Shown: positions 1 to 5,718 of the stretch, in pieces
Layout: each line of letters begins with the position of its first letter
Position numbering within the stretch: position 1 is the first letter of the stretch
Assembly: GCA_026395655.1 (NCBI GenBank)
Contig: JAPLYJ010000065.1
Span: forward strand, 1 to 7,929
Direction of reading: 5' to 3'
Length of the DNA: 7,929 bases
Source: Candidatus Parcubacteria bacterium
Lineage (GTDB): Bacteria > Patescibacteriota > Minisyncoccia > UBA6257 > JAPLYJ01
Position numbers and translations under genes: made by a program
Notes under the pieces: generated by a model
What the model was told of the DNA's origin: nothing
Database searches by the model: none
Seen by the model: the letters and a program-made list of their open reading frames with translations, nothing else

Positions 1-750
1 CAGCCTATCATGGAATTCTATTTTGAAAGAGCTCAGAAACAAGGAGACACAGAAAAAGTAGAAGGTAAAAAAACCATTTGTTCGTATTTTCTACCAAAAA
101 TTAAAAATTTAGTTAATGCGATAGACAGGGAATATTGGTTGGAAAAATTAAGCCAATATGTCAAAATCAACCAAAAAGTGTTAGAAGAAGAGTTAGCTAA
201 GGTTAAAACAGAGACGGTGATTGTTGAAGCTTTTGAAACAAAAGACCCTAAGATTGTTAGTGATCAACCCATAGCAGACAATATATATCATTTTTTATCT
301 GAAAATGTTTTAACTCGTCGTCAGATTTTAAGTCAGAGGGTATTTTCCTTAGGTTTACAGAATCCAGATTTGTTAGATTTGGTTTTAACCCTAAAACCGT
401 ATTTATCAGAAGAAGTTAATTATTTAATGTCTAAAATACGCAAAGAAGATACATGGATTTTGAAAAAAGAAGAATTGAAATCTTTAAATCTTTCTTTAGA
501 AGAAACAGCTCGTTTGGATTTTTTCTTTCTAAAAGGGGATTTCGAGTTAGAATTGTTAGATCATTTGGAAATTGATCCAGAAGAAGAAATTAAAAGCCAT
601 CTTAAAGACATTAAAAATGAATTTATCAAGGAACAGATGGAAAAACTCAATATGGAAATCAAAGCTTGCGAGAATAGCCCTGACAAAGAAAAAATGGTTA
701 AACTGATTGATGATTTTCAAAAATTGTCCCAGGATTTAACAAAAGAATAA
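1..750 (+). CDS. dnaG: DNA primase DnaG, C-terminal part (5' end outside window)
   Basis: Primase makes the RNA primers that DNA polymerase extends at the replication fork. The frame is open from base 1 (Gln-Pro-Ile precede the first Met at 10), so this is the 3' part of a longer gene and the Met is not taken as a start. The opening stretch PIMEFYFERA, followed by VEGKK, IDREYWLEKL and a V-LEEEL motif, matches the end of the TOPRIM/core region in DnaG proteins. The remaining ~190 residues are helical and charged, as expected for the C-terminal domain that contacts the replicative helicase DnaB. The catalytic TOPRIM acidic residues and the zinc-binding N-terminus lie upstream and cannot be checked. 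The gene ends 15 bases before rpoD on the same strand, the classical dnaG-rpoD macromolecular-synthesis arrangement, which supports the assignment. Confidence 0.93.
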   Translation, partial: QPIMEFYFERAQKQGDTEKVEGKKTICSYFLPKIKNLVNAIDREYWLEKLSQYVKINQKVLEEELAKVKTETVIVEAFETKDPKIVSDQPIADNIYHFLSENVLTRRQILSQRVFSLGLQNPDLLDLVLTLKPYLSEEVNYLMSKIRKEDTWILKKEELKSLNLSLEETARLDFFFLKGDFELELLDHLEIDPEEEIKSHLKDIKNEFIKEQMEKLNMEIKACENSPDKEKMVKLIDDFQKLSQDLTKE

Positions 751-765
751 AATATATATAAAAAT

Positions 766-2034
766 ATGATTAAGAAAAAAAAGAAAAAGCAAGGTAAAAA
801 AATTTTAAAAAAGAAAACCAAAAAAAGGGTTATTAAACAACCTAAAATCAAGAAAAAAAAGAAATCTCTGGTTAAGAAAAAGCTTATTGTCAAAAAACTA
901 TCAACATTTAGGAAAAAGAACAACAAGATTGTAAAATCTGCTATTGTTTCTGAGAATAGCAAAAAGATTGAAGAATTGGTTAACAGAGGCAAACAAAAAG
1001 GTTTTGTTACCCAATCTGAAATTTTAAAATACATGCCTCAGATTGAGCAAGATATCCCACTTTTAGAAAAACTCTATGATCGCTTGGCTTCTGCGAGTAT
1101 TGAGGTGGTAGAAACCCCTGAACTTCTAGAATTAATTGCACCAGTAACAGAAGATGAATTAAAAAAAGTAGTAGAAGTATCAGATAACTATGCTGATTCA
1201 GATGCGGTTCAAACATATCTAAGAGAGATTGGTCGTATTCCGCTTTTGTCCGGAGAAGAAGAAAGGGAATTAGCTAGACGCATTGAAAAAGGTGACGAAG
1301 ATGCTAGACAAAAAATGATTCAATCTAATCTTCGCTTGGTAGTTAGTATTGCTAAACATTATTCCAATCGTACATCTAATTTAAATCTTTTAGATTTAAT
1401 CCAAGAAGGTAATATTGGTTTATCTAAAGCTGTAGAAAAATTTGATTATCATAAAGGATATAAGTTCTCTACCTATGCTACTTGGTGGATTCGTCAGGCT
1501 ATTACGCGCTCTCTAGCTGATCAAGCTAGAACTATTCGTATTCCTGTGCATATGGTAGAAACCATTTCAAAATGTTTACAATGCAGACGTGGTTTGATGC
1601 AAAATCTAGGTAGAGAACCTTTACCAGAAGAAATTGCTGCTGATATGAATGAAGATATTGAAAAAATACGATATATTATGAAAATATCTCAGGAAACTTT
1701 GTCTTTAGAGCAACCTATCGCTTCTGATGAAGACGGAGAAAGCTCTTTAGGTGATTTTTTACCTGATGAAAGCCATCTTACTCCGCATGAGTTAGCTTCT
1801 GCTAGCTTGTTAAAAGATCAATTCAGGGAAATTTTAGCTGATTTAGCTGAAAGAGAAAGGGAAGTATTAAAAATGCGTTTTGGTTTAGAAGATGGCGTTA
1901 CTCATACATTAGAGGAAGTAGGTAAAGAATTTGGTGTCACTCGTGAACGTATCAGGCAGATAGAAGCAAAGGCTTTGGAGAAAATGAGGTTGCATAAGTT
2001 AGCTAGTCGTCTAGAAGATTATAAAAGAGAGTAA
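766..2034 (+). CDS. rpoD: RNA polymerase primary sigma factor (sigma-70 / RpoD)
   Basis: This is the housekeeping sigma factor that directs RNA polymerase to -10/-35 promoters. Domains in the 422 residues: a Lys-rich low-complexity tail (1-58); a region 1.1-like helical segment (66-115); region 1.2 (146-178, DAVQTYLREIGRIPLL); region 2 (184-254), including the 2.4 promoter-melting helix YKFSTYATWWIRQAITRSL with the Trp pair at 240-241; region 3 (255-340, GREPLPEEIA); and region 4 (350-412) with the -35-reading helix-turn-helix TLEEVGKEFGVTRERIRQIE. Regions 2-4 are complete, so the protein should be functional. Oddities are the tail, with roughly half of its first 55 residues lysine, and Cys270/Cys273 (CLQC) at the start of region 3, where most family members lack cysteines. 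No Shine-Dalgarno precedes the ATG. It lies 15 bases after dnaG, so co-transcription is likely. Confidence 0.97.
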   Translation: MIKKKKKKQGKKILKKKTKKRVIKQPKIKKKKKSLVKKKLIVKKLSTFRKKNNKIVKSAIVSENSKKIEELVNRGKQKGFVTQSEILKYMPQIEQDIPLLEKLYDRLASASIEVVETPELLELIAPVTEDELKKVVEVSDNYADSDAVQTYLREIGRIPLLSGEEERELARRIEKGDEDARQKMIQSNLRLVVSIAKHYSNRTSNLNLLDLIQEGNIGLSKAVEKFDYHKGYKFSTYATWWIRQAITRSLADQARTIRIPVHMVETISKCLQCRRGLMQNLGREPLPEEIAADMNEDIEKIRYIMKISQETLSLEQPIASDEDGESSLGDFLPDESHLTPHELASASLLKDQFREILADLAEREREVLKMRFGLEDGVTHTLEEVGKEFGVTRERIRQIEAKALEKMRLHKLASRLEDYKRE

Positions 2035-2037
2035 GTA

Positions 2038-2071
2038 AAAACCCCTAACAAAATTTCATGTTAGGGGTTTT
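2038..2071. terminator. Bidirectional intrinsic terminator between rpoD and convergent B1
   Basis: A perfect 13-bp stem (2038-2050 with 2059-2071, core CCCCTAACA/TGTTAGGGG) encloses an 8-nt loop. The stem ends in A4 on one side and T4 on the other, so both strands read as GC-rich hairpin plus U-tract. It starts 4 bases after the rpoD stop and ends 5 bases before the stop of the convergent gene at 2076, so it can serve both transcription units. Confidence 0.88.
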
Positions 2072-2075
2072 GGTT

Positions 2076-2369
2076 TTATGTTTTAGGAGCAATAACTCTC
2101 TCCCATTGTTCCAGAAATCCTATTCTGTTAGTATCGAAGAAAATAGTTTCTTCGATTATTTGATCAGGGTTTTCTCTGATGAAACGATTGACCAATTTTT
2201 TGATACAGGGAGTATCGTCGGGATGACCTTTTTCTCTGGCCATTATTTCGTAGTAAATCTTCTCATGTTCAAAAAGGGGAACATCCTTATATCCACATTC
2301 AAGATGGTGATAATAAATCTCCCGCGTGTCTACTGGACGTCCTTCCATCCATGCCATCCAAACCATCAT
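2076..2369 (-). CDS. Small uncharacterised protein B1, second gene of cassette 1
   Basis: 97 residues of unknown function. I do not recognise the family. Its start (ATG at 2369-2367) overlaps the stop of the upstream gene as ATGA, and GGAAAGGA lies about 6 nt before the start, so translation is coupled to A1. No signal peptide or membrane segment is visible. The N-terminus is rich in Met and Trp and the rest is charged. The C-terminal half aligns with the gene at 2760-3053: both show I-x-KL, R-x-F, then (E)ET-IF-D, a basic residue, IGFL-x-Q and an Arg, so B1 and B2 are diverged paralogues of exactly equal length. The N-terminal 35-40 residues do not align clearly. The gene is the last in its operon and runs into the shared terminator at 2038-2071. 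That the paralogues interact with their A partners is inference from gene pairing. Confidence 0.8.
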   Translation of the reverse strand: MMVWMAWMEGRPVDTREIYYHHLECGYKDVPLFEHEKIYYEIMAREKGHPDDTPCIKKLVNRFIRENPDQIIEETIFFDTNRIGFLEQWERVIAPKT

Positions 2370-2641
2370 TGCACATCCTTTCCATTTGTCATTGTGTTTA
2401 AATAATTAGATAGGGGGAGAAAATGTTCAGTGATATTGAAAGAACCTGGAGTAATTTTAGACAATTCTAATTGCCTGATTTCTAAAATGGTCGCATCTTT
2501 AACAAGCATTTTTATTTCTATCAGGCTTGTTTCGTCTATAAATCTGACGTGTAGAATGTTGTTCTTTATGTCAAAATATGTTCCACAGTCAGAGAAATTC
2601 TTAAAACGTAACCATTCCAAGATACTCTCAAGGTAATTCAT
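2366..2641 (-). CDS. Small uncharacterised protein A1, first gene of cassette 1
   Basis: 91 residues, function unknown. I chose the ATG at 2641-2639 (MNYLES) because AGGAGG lies 6 nt upstream of it. An in-frame ATG 24 bases earlier has no such site, and using it would place AGGAGG inside the coding region. With this start the protein is exactly as long as its paralogue at 3055-3330, and they align: I-(L/F)-EW near residue 9, a K-x-(F/Y)-x-DCG motif at 14-20, an NN(I/L)-x(2)-R strand, an alternating hydrophobic beta-like core, a Leu-rich helix and a G/N-K-(D/E)-V end. The conserved DCG cysteine is the most striking shared residue. No signal peptide or transmembrane helix is seen. It has its own promoter at 2678-2706 and overlaps B1 by 4 bases. 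Confidence 0.82.
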   Translation of the reverse strand: MNYLESILEWLRFKNFSDCGTYFDIKNNILHVRFIDETSLIEIKMLVKDATILEIRQLELSKITPGSFNITEHFLPLSNYLNTMTNGKDVQ

Positions 2642-2677
2642 CTTTACCCTCCTTTTGATTTTCAAAAATCTTTTAAT

Positions 2678-2706
2678 ATATTAATACAAAAATGTGTTTT
2701 TGTAAA
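2678..2706 (-). promoter_or_regulatory. Promoter of cassette 1 (A1-B1)
   Basis: Read on the - strand, TTTACA (2706-2701) is followed after 17 nt by TAATAT (2683-2678). This gives a predicted transcription start near 2671 and a leader of about 30 nt that contains the AGGAGG site of A1. The same hexamers and spacing recur in front of A2, which raises confidence. The spacer contains the inverted repeat described for 2681-2707. Confidence 0.7.
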
Positions 2707-2707
2707 T
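2681..2707. repeat. 27-bp promoter repeat, copy 1, with operator-like inverted repeat
   Basis: Identical over 27 bp to 3376-3402. Its core is an inverted repeat, ACAAAAA-TGTG-TTTTTGT (2686-2703), sitting between -35 and -10 and overlapping the last three bases of the -35. The position and symmetry fit a repressor operator. The flanking DNA differs between copies, so the block has been conserved selectively or copied recently. No regulator gene is evident; A or B autoregulation is one possibility. Confidence 0.65.
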
Positions 2708-2721
2708 GGTAGGTTAGGTAT

Positions 2722-2751
2722 AAAAAACCCCCGACACATTTGTGTTGGGGG
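2722..2751 (-). terminator. Intrinsic terminator of cassette 2 (A2-B2)
   Basis: Read on the - strand, CCCCCAACACA pairs with TGTGTCGGGGG through one G-U pair, followed directly by T6 (complement of 2722-2727). It begins 8 bases after the B2 stop. It separates cassette 2 from the promoter of cassette 1, so the two cassettes are independent transcription units. Confidence 0.88.
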
Positions 2752-2759
2752 TGGGTTGT

Positions 2760-3053
2760 TTAAAATGAGAAACGTAGTTGCTGGTCAGCGAGGTTTCTGT
2801 CTTGCTGACCCAGGAAGCCAATCTTCTTGGCGTCTAGAAAAATACTGGTTTCTACATATTGGCCATCTTGATAGAAGTGCCTGATTAATTTATGGATTTC
2901 TGGCACATCTAAAATATGACCAAGGTTTAAGGCTTTTCTTTCCCAAGTCTCTTCTTCGTCTTGAGAAAGAGAAGTTTCTTTCAAAATCGCTCGGAGTTTT
3001 TGATACTTCTCCAAAGCGGTTAATGGCAGACTGTCAATATAGCTCTGCCACAT
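2760..3053 (-). CDS. Small uncharacterised protein B2, paralogue of B1
   Basis: 97 residues, family not recognised. The ATG at 3053-3051 begins one base after the stop of A2, and GAGG about 10 nt upstream, inside the end of A2, serves as ribosome-binding site. The N-terminal part is predicted helical and charged (LEKYQKLRAILKET, then an Asp/Glu-rich segment). Residues from about 50 onward match B1: I-x-KL-(I/V)-x-(R/H)F, ETSIF-x-D-(A/T)-(K/N)-(K/R)-IGFL-x-Q. No signal peptide or membrane helix is apparent. Local base composition is higher than the neighbours: about 48% GC in 2761-2820 versus about 25% in 3541-3600. A 7-bp inverted repeat (GGTCAGC/GCTGACC, 2783-2789 and 2804-2810) lies in the 3' coding end. 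A terminator follows immediately. Confidence 0.82.
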   Translation of the reverse strand: MWQSYIDSLPLTALEKYQKLRAILKETSLSQDEEETWERKALNLGHILDVPEIHKLIRHFYQDGQYVETSIFLDAKKIGFLGQQDRNLADQQLRFSF

Positions 3054-3054
3054 C

Positions 3055-3330
3055 TTAAGGCACCTCTTTGTTCTTCGTCTGGACTAATAAGTCCGGAAGA
3101 AGGAACAGATTCGGTGGAACATCTCCCTTGTTAAATTTGGAGATGATCCTGGTTTTAATTAAACAAGTAGAAGTGCTTCCGATGATCGCTTCTACTTCAT
3201 AGGTGTCTCCGTCTTTATTCAATAACCGTAGGAACAGGTTGTTATCCCCTTGGTCACCAAATAAATGACATTGCCCGCAATCGATGTATTTCTTTGAATG
3301 TGCCCATTCAAAGATTGTTGGGTAATACAT
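3055..3330 (-). CDS. Small uncharacterised protein A2, paralogue of A1
   Basis: 91 residues, unknown function, same length as A1. GGAGG lies 8 nt before the ATG at 3330-3328. Another ATG at 3334-3332 is out of frame and would give only an 8-residue peptide, so it is not used. Shared with A1: I-F-EW at residues 6-9, K-x-Y-I-DCG (14-19), NNL-x-L-R, a beta-rich middle and a terminal NKEVP resembling GKDVQ of A1. The sequence is soluble-looking, without signal peptide or membrane segment. It has one extra Cys next to DCG (DCGQC), making a Cys-x(2)-Cys spacing that A1 lacks, so metal binding cannot be a property shared by both. It forms an operon with B2, driven by the promoter at 3373-3401. Confidence 0.83.
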   Translation of the reverse strand: MYYPTIFEWAHSKKYIDCGQCHLFGDQGDNNLFLRLLNKDGDTYEVEAIIGSTSTCLIKTRIISKFNKGDVPPNLFLLPDLLVQTKNKEVP

Positions 3331-3372
3331 ACATCTTACCTCCTTTTTTGTTTTTTCAATGAAACTTTTTGT

Positions 3373-3401
3373 ATGTTAATACAAAAATGTGTTTTTGTAA
3401 A
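3373..3401 (-). promoter_or_regulatory. Promoter of cassette 2 (A2-B2)
   Basis: On the - strand, TTTACA (3401-3396), 17 nt, then TAACAT (3378-3373). Same geometry as the cassette 1 promoter. The predicted leader is about 35 nt and carries the GGAGG site of A2. One base of the -10 differs from the cassette 1 copy, so the two may differ in strength. Confidence 0.68.
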
Positions 3402-3402
3402 T
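3376..3402. repeat. 27-bp promoter repeat, copy 2, with operator-like inverted repeat
   Basis: Exact copy of 2681-2707, with the ACAAAAA/TTTTTGT arms at 3381-3387 and 3392-3398 and the TGTG spacer between. It occupies the same position relative to -35 and -10 as copy 1, implying that both operons answer to the same factor. Confidence 0.65.
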
Positions 3403-3413
3403 ACCTTTGAAAA

Positions 3414-3433
3414 ATAAAAAGTTATCCACAGTT
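3414..3433 (+). repeat. 20-bp repeat with DnaA box, copy 1
   Basis: Identical over 20 bp to 5915-5934, in the same orientation. It contains TTATCCACA (3422-3430), the perfect consensus DnaA box. It lies between the divergent promoters of A2 and the DUF3800 gene, about 60 bp upstream of the latter's -35. It could bind DnaA as a regulator. A single box is not an origin. Confidence 0.55.
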
Positions 3434-3492
3434 GAGTGTTAAATCACTTGATTGGATTGCCATGGATTATATCAGATGACGTGTTGTGTCGC

Positions 3493-3520
3493 TTGTAAAA
3501 TTAATTAATTTTGCTATATT
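3493..3520 (+). promoter_or_regulatory. Promoter of the DUF3800 operon
   Basis: TTGTAA (3493-3498), 16-nt spacer, TATATT (3515-3520). The predicted start near 3527 leaves a leader of only about 9 nt before the ATG at 3536, consistent with leaderless or near-leaderless initiation. A perfect 16-bp AT-only palindrome (3497-3512) fills the spacer. Confidence 0.55.
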
Positions 3521-3535
3521 AGTTAGCAATATGCT

Positions 3536-4222
3536 ATGAATAACATTTATAATATTTATTGCGATGAAAGCTATATAGATAATCCCAGAGCCAATTTTAT
3601 GATAATTGGCGCCCTATTTGTTAGAAGAGACGAGGTTCCGAATATTAAAAATAAGATAAAAGAGCTACAGAATAGATATTATATAAGAGGTGAATTAAAA
3701 TGGGTTAAGACTTCTAAAAAATCTCTAAAATTTTACGAGGAACTTTTTAAATATCTTTTTTCTTTAGAAGCCTCAGTTTTATGTTATAAATGTATTGTTG
3801 TTGATAAACGAGAGATAAATTATAAAAAATATCATAATGACGATAAAGAGCTTGCCTTCTATAAATTTTATTATGAGCTTTTAAGAAACAAACTTGAGGC
3901 AGATAAGAATTATTATATATTTTTAGATTTTCGTCCTTCAAAAAGCAAGCAGAGAATTAAAGAATTTCTTACAATAGTTTGCGGGAATGTTATAAAACAT
4001 ATCCAATCTTATCCTTCTGATAATAATATTTTTATTCAAATAACAGATGTCATTACGGGAGCGATAGGTTTTTCAAAAAATAAATTGGGAACAAGCGAGA
4101 ATAAGAAAAAATTAATATCTATCTTGGTAAAATTCTTAGGGAAAAAAGATTTAGAGTTTTGCTCTCCTTTAAATGAAGAAAAGTTTAACATTTTCTGTAT
4201 TATTTTGGGGGGAAATAAATAA
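3536..4222 (+). CDS. DUF3800 domain protein (predicted RNase H-like fold)
   Basis: 228 residues. The conserved acidic signature of DUF3800 is visible: YCDES at the start (Asp10, Glu11), GELKW (Glu53), FLDFR (Asp131) and QITDVITGAI (Gln168, Asp171). Family members are thought to have an RNase H-like nuclease fold and are common on mobile elements and near phage-defence genes, but their substrate is not established. All expected acidic positions are present, so activity is plausible. The start is the ATG at 3536, 16 bases after the -10. A start-stop ATG-CTA-TGA at 3531-3539 overlaps it. No Shine-Dalgarno is seen. The gene is very AT-rich. The next gene starts 5 bases after the stop, so the two are almost certainly co-transcribed. 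The family call is firm; any defence role is inferred from context. Confidence 0.85.
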   Translation: MNNIYNIYCDESYIDNPRANFMIIGALFVRRDEVPNIKNKIKELQNRYYIRGELKWVKTSKKSLKFYEELFKYLFSLEASVLCYKCIVVDKREINYKKYHNDDKELAFYKFYYELLRNKLEADKNYYIFLDFRPSKSKQRIKEFLTIVCGNVIKHIQSYPSDNNIFIQITDVITGAIGFSKNKLGTSENKKKLISILVKFLGKKDLEFCSPLNEEKFNIFCIILGGNK

Positions 4223-4227
4223 ATTGC

Positions 4228-4656
4228 ATGGATGGATTAAAGACTGTTTTCCCAAAATCTGAAAATGAAGCTATTGATATCTTTTGTTCAGAATATCAGG
4301 ATCAAATTAAAACACCAGATGGATTTACTATAATATGCAAAAATCCCCGTAAAATAGTTATTCATATTTGTGGAGGGAAACAAGGGGAATTTCAGCAAGT
4401 AAGAGCAAGGTACATTTTATGGCCTCAATATATTTTGTTGCACCCAGAAGATAGGATCATTCTTGTTGATAATTCAAGTAAAAATTTTGTTTTTTTCCTA
4501 TATAAACATCCAATTCCATACGCCGTCATATGTAGCCCACTTAAAAATGGAAAATTGAATTTAATCTCTGGATTTATTGTGACCGGAAAACGTGCTGTGG
4601 ATTACAGAAAAGGTAATTCTCCTTACTCTTTTTATAAAAAACAAAAGAGCTGTTGA
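4228..4656 (+). CDS. Uncharacterised protein, possible BECR-fold (Barnase/EndoU/ColicinE5/RelE-like) nuclease
   Basis: 142 residues, not recognised with certainty. The N-terminal ~40 residues are helical and acidic. The remainder is a run of beta strands: NPRKIVIHICGG; then RARYILWPQYILLHPEDRIIL with Arg59, Arg61 and Trp65; FVFFLYKHPI; YAVICS; and LNLISGFIVTGKRAVDYRKG. This order (a basic/aromatic helix, L-x-(H/N)P-(D/E)-x-I, two or three strands, then a (V/I)(V/I)T strand and a basic tail) resembles phage-associated BECR nucleases, and Arg, Trp and the terminal basic/Tyr residues could be catalytic. This is pattern-based inference; profile searching could place it elsewhere. It follows the DUF3800 gene by 5 bases, and its TGA stop lies inside the hairpin at 4645-4674. 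No convincing ribosome-binding site exists, so coupling to the upstream gene is likely. Confidence 0.75.
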   Translation: MDGLKTVFPKSENEAIDIFCSEYQDQIKTPDGFTIICKNPRKIVIHICGGKQGEFQQVRARYILWPQYILLHPEDRIILVDNSSKNFVFFLYKHPIPYAVICSPLKNGKLNLISGFIVTGKRAVDYRKGNSPYSFYKKQKSC

Positions 4657-4674
4657 TAATCCTCAACAACTCTT
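4634..4674 (-). terminator. Intrinsic terminator of the Panacea operon
   Basis: On the - strand, arms 4670-4674 plus 4663-4668 pair with 4651-4656 plus 4645-4649, with one C-A mismatch and a 6-nt loop, followed by a TTTTGTTTTTT tract. On the + strand no U-tract follows the hairpin, so it terminates mainly transcription from the right. It overlaps the 3' end of the convergent gene, which would tie the two modules physically. Confidence 0.72.
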
Positions 4675-4696
4675 CAGAAAAGGTATGGTTACAAGA

Positions 4697-4754
4697 TGTG
4701 CCATTAGGCACACTCCCTATTTCAATCTCTTAATGAGATACTATTATTATAGGG
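4697..4754. other. Two adjacent hairpins in the convergent intergenic gap
   Basis: TGTGCC-ATTA-GGCACA (4697-4712) is a perfect 6-bp stem. CCCTAT (4715-4720) pairs with ATAGGG (4749-4754) around an inner ATCTC/GAGAT stem (4725-4729, 4735-4739). On the - strand these would form a structured 3' UTR of the toxin gene ahead of the terminator. The rest of the gap, 4657-4843, shows nothing else. Whether the RNA has a function of its own is unknown. Confidence 0.45.
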
Positions 4755-4843
4755 CTTCCTAAAAATTAGTCAAGCTTCCGCATTACAATCGTATATTGGT
4801 TAAATCATTGTTATGGTGTCATTTTATATGATGTAGCGTATGT

Positions 4844-5260
4844 TTATAAATACTTAAGTTTTGCCTCGATGATTTGCTTAAAATACGATGAGGTTAAAGG
4901 GTATTTATGGTTGTCTGGAGCAAAATACCTCGTACCTTCTTCTTTGGCTAGAAAAACAATAAATGGAACATATTTTATAGGTTTCTTATCAACAACAAAC
5001 AAAGCAAAGACTATCCTAAGGCCTTGGCTTGGAGATAGTCTCGGGTTAGTTGTAGCTGAACGATCCTTACAAAAATAAACGACAATTCCCTCTATAGTTG
5101 TTTTGTATAAAAAAGCGGCCAATGGGATAGAATAAGGGCTTTTTATTTCTTCTACCTTACCACGAAAGATTTTATAGTTATTTTCAATATCTTCTTCCGC
5201 ACTCGGCACCTTTATTCGCTTTAAATCCTTTTTTATATATGGTCCAAGAAAAAAATCCAT
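4844..5260 (-). CDS. Putative RelE/ParE-like toxin paired with a Panacea antitoxin
   Basis: 138 residues. The gene begins 8 bases after the stop of the Panacea gene, so the two form an operon. The second half reads like a RelE/ParE-type fold: a strand IEGIVVYFCKD; then SQGLRIVFALFVVDKKPIKYVPFIVFLAKEE, where family members have y-R-l-x-y, a short turn, and a strand ending in a basic residue; and a terminal amphipathic helix rich in Lys. Arg82 and Lys106 occupy the places of the usual basic active-site residues. Panacea (SocA-like) antitoxins pair with many unrelated toxins, RelE-like ones included, so the context fits. Toxin function is inferred; similarity to RelE is weak by eye and a new toxin fold is possible. 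No Shine-Dalgarno is visible, consistent with coupling to the antitoxin. Confidence 0.72.
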   Translation of the reverse strand: MDFFLGPYIKKDLKRIKVPSAEEDIENNYKIFRGKVEEIKSPYSIPLAAFLYKTTIEGIVVYFCKDRSATTNPRLSPSQGLRIVFALFVVDKKPIKYVPFIVFLAKEEGTRYFAPDNHKYPLTSSYFKQIIEAKLKYL

Positions 5261-5268
5261 AAAAAGAA

Positions 5269-5718
5269 CTATGAAATTAAAGCCAAAAGTTTCTTCTGAG
5301 CATCATCACTGAATTTTACGTTTTTAAAATTATTTTGCTCAAGATCAGGCTTATCTTCATCCCTGTATCTTACAAAGCTGAAATCAAGTATTTTATTTTT
5401 TTCTGCTCCTAAGTAAATTGGGTCTTTGTGTGCTAAAAGACAGATATCATTTACAGATAATTTATAATATTTTTCACAAGTAGCACGGATTGCATCTAAT
5501 TTTTTATCATCAAGGTATTTCAATAACAAATCATTTTTCGCAATGTAAGCATTTTCTTTGTTTTTTATTAGATACCCTCCTGATTTTAACTCATCTAAGG
5601 CTTTTTTTGTTTCAGAATACGAAGGTGTTGGCCCATAGTTGTTTTTTATATATGAAATCCCCGAAATGAGTTCCCCGTATTTTTCAAAATAATCAGCTTC
5701 TACAAAAAACAATAGCAA
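5269..5718 (-). CDS. Panacea / SocA-like antitoxin domain protein, main reading frame (5' end frameshifted)
   Basis: The core matches the Panacea (SocA-like, formerly DUF4065) domain: FFVEADYFEKYGELISG, IKNNYGPTPS, a helix ending in LKSGGYLI, and a winged-helix-like tail. Such proteins neutralise partner toxins. The frame is open only from a TGA at 5742-5740, has no ATG at its 5' end, and its first possible start is a TTG at 5718 that would remove the family's first helix. That missing helix is encoded just upstream in another frame (5700-5804). Joining the two by a -1 step at the T6G run (5709-5703) gives about 178 residues, a normal length for the family. The gene may therefore be broken, recoded, or affected by a homopolymer sequencing error. 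The domain call is confident; expression as a full protein is open. Confidence 0.82.
   Translation of the reverse strand: MLLFFVEADYFEKYGELISGISYIKNNYGPTPSYSETKKALDELKSGGYLIKNKENAYIAKNDLLLKYLDDKKLDAIRATCEKYYKLSVNDICLLAHKDPIYLGAEKNKILDFSFVRYRDEDKPDLEQNNFKNVKFSDDAQKKLLALIS

Noticed and set aside
717..1034. Open frame on the - strand opposite rpoD
   Set aside because: It is the complement of the Lys-rich tail, giving a Phe/Leu-rich peptide; a shadow of a secure gene.
2058..2636. + strand open frames opposite A1-B1
   Set aside because: They have no start signals, while the - strand genes have SD sites, a coupled ATGA overlap and paralogues.
2681..3402. CRISPR array or insertion-sequence ends from the 27-bp repeats
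   Set aside because: Only two copies, 695 bp apart, both in promoters and in the same orientation, with no transposase or cas gene and no target-site duplication evident.
5269..5718. TTG at 5718 as the true start of the Panacea protein
   Set aside because: It has no ribosome-binding site and would remove the family's first helix, which is present in frame -1 upstream from an ATG close to a good promoter.
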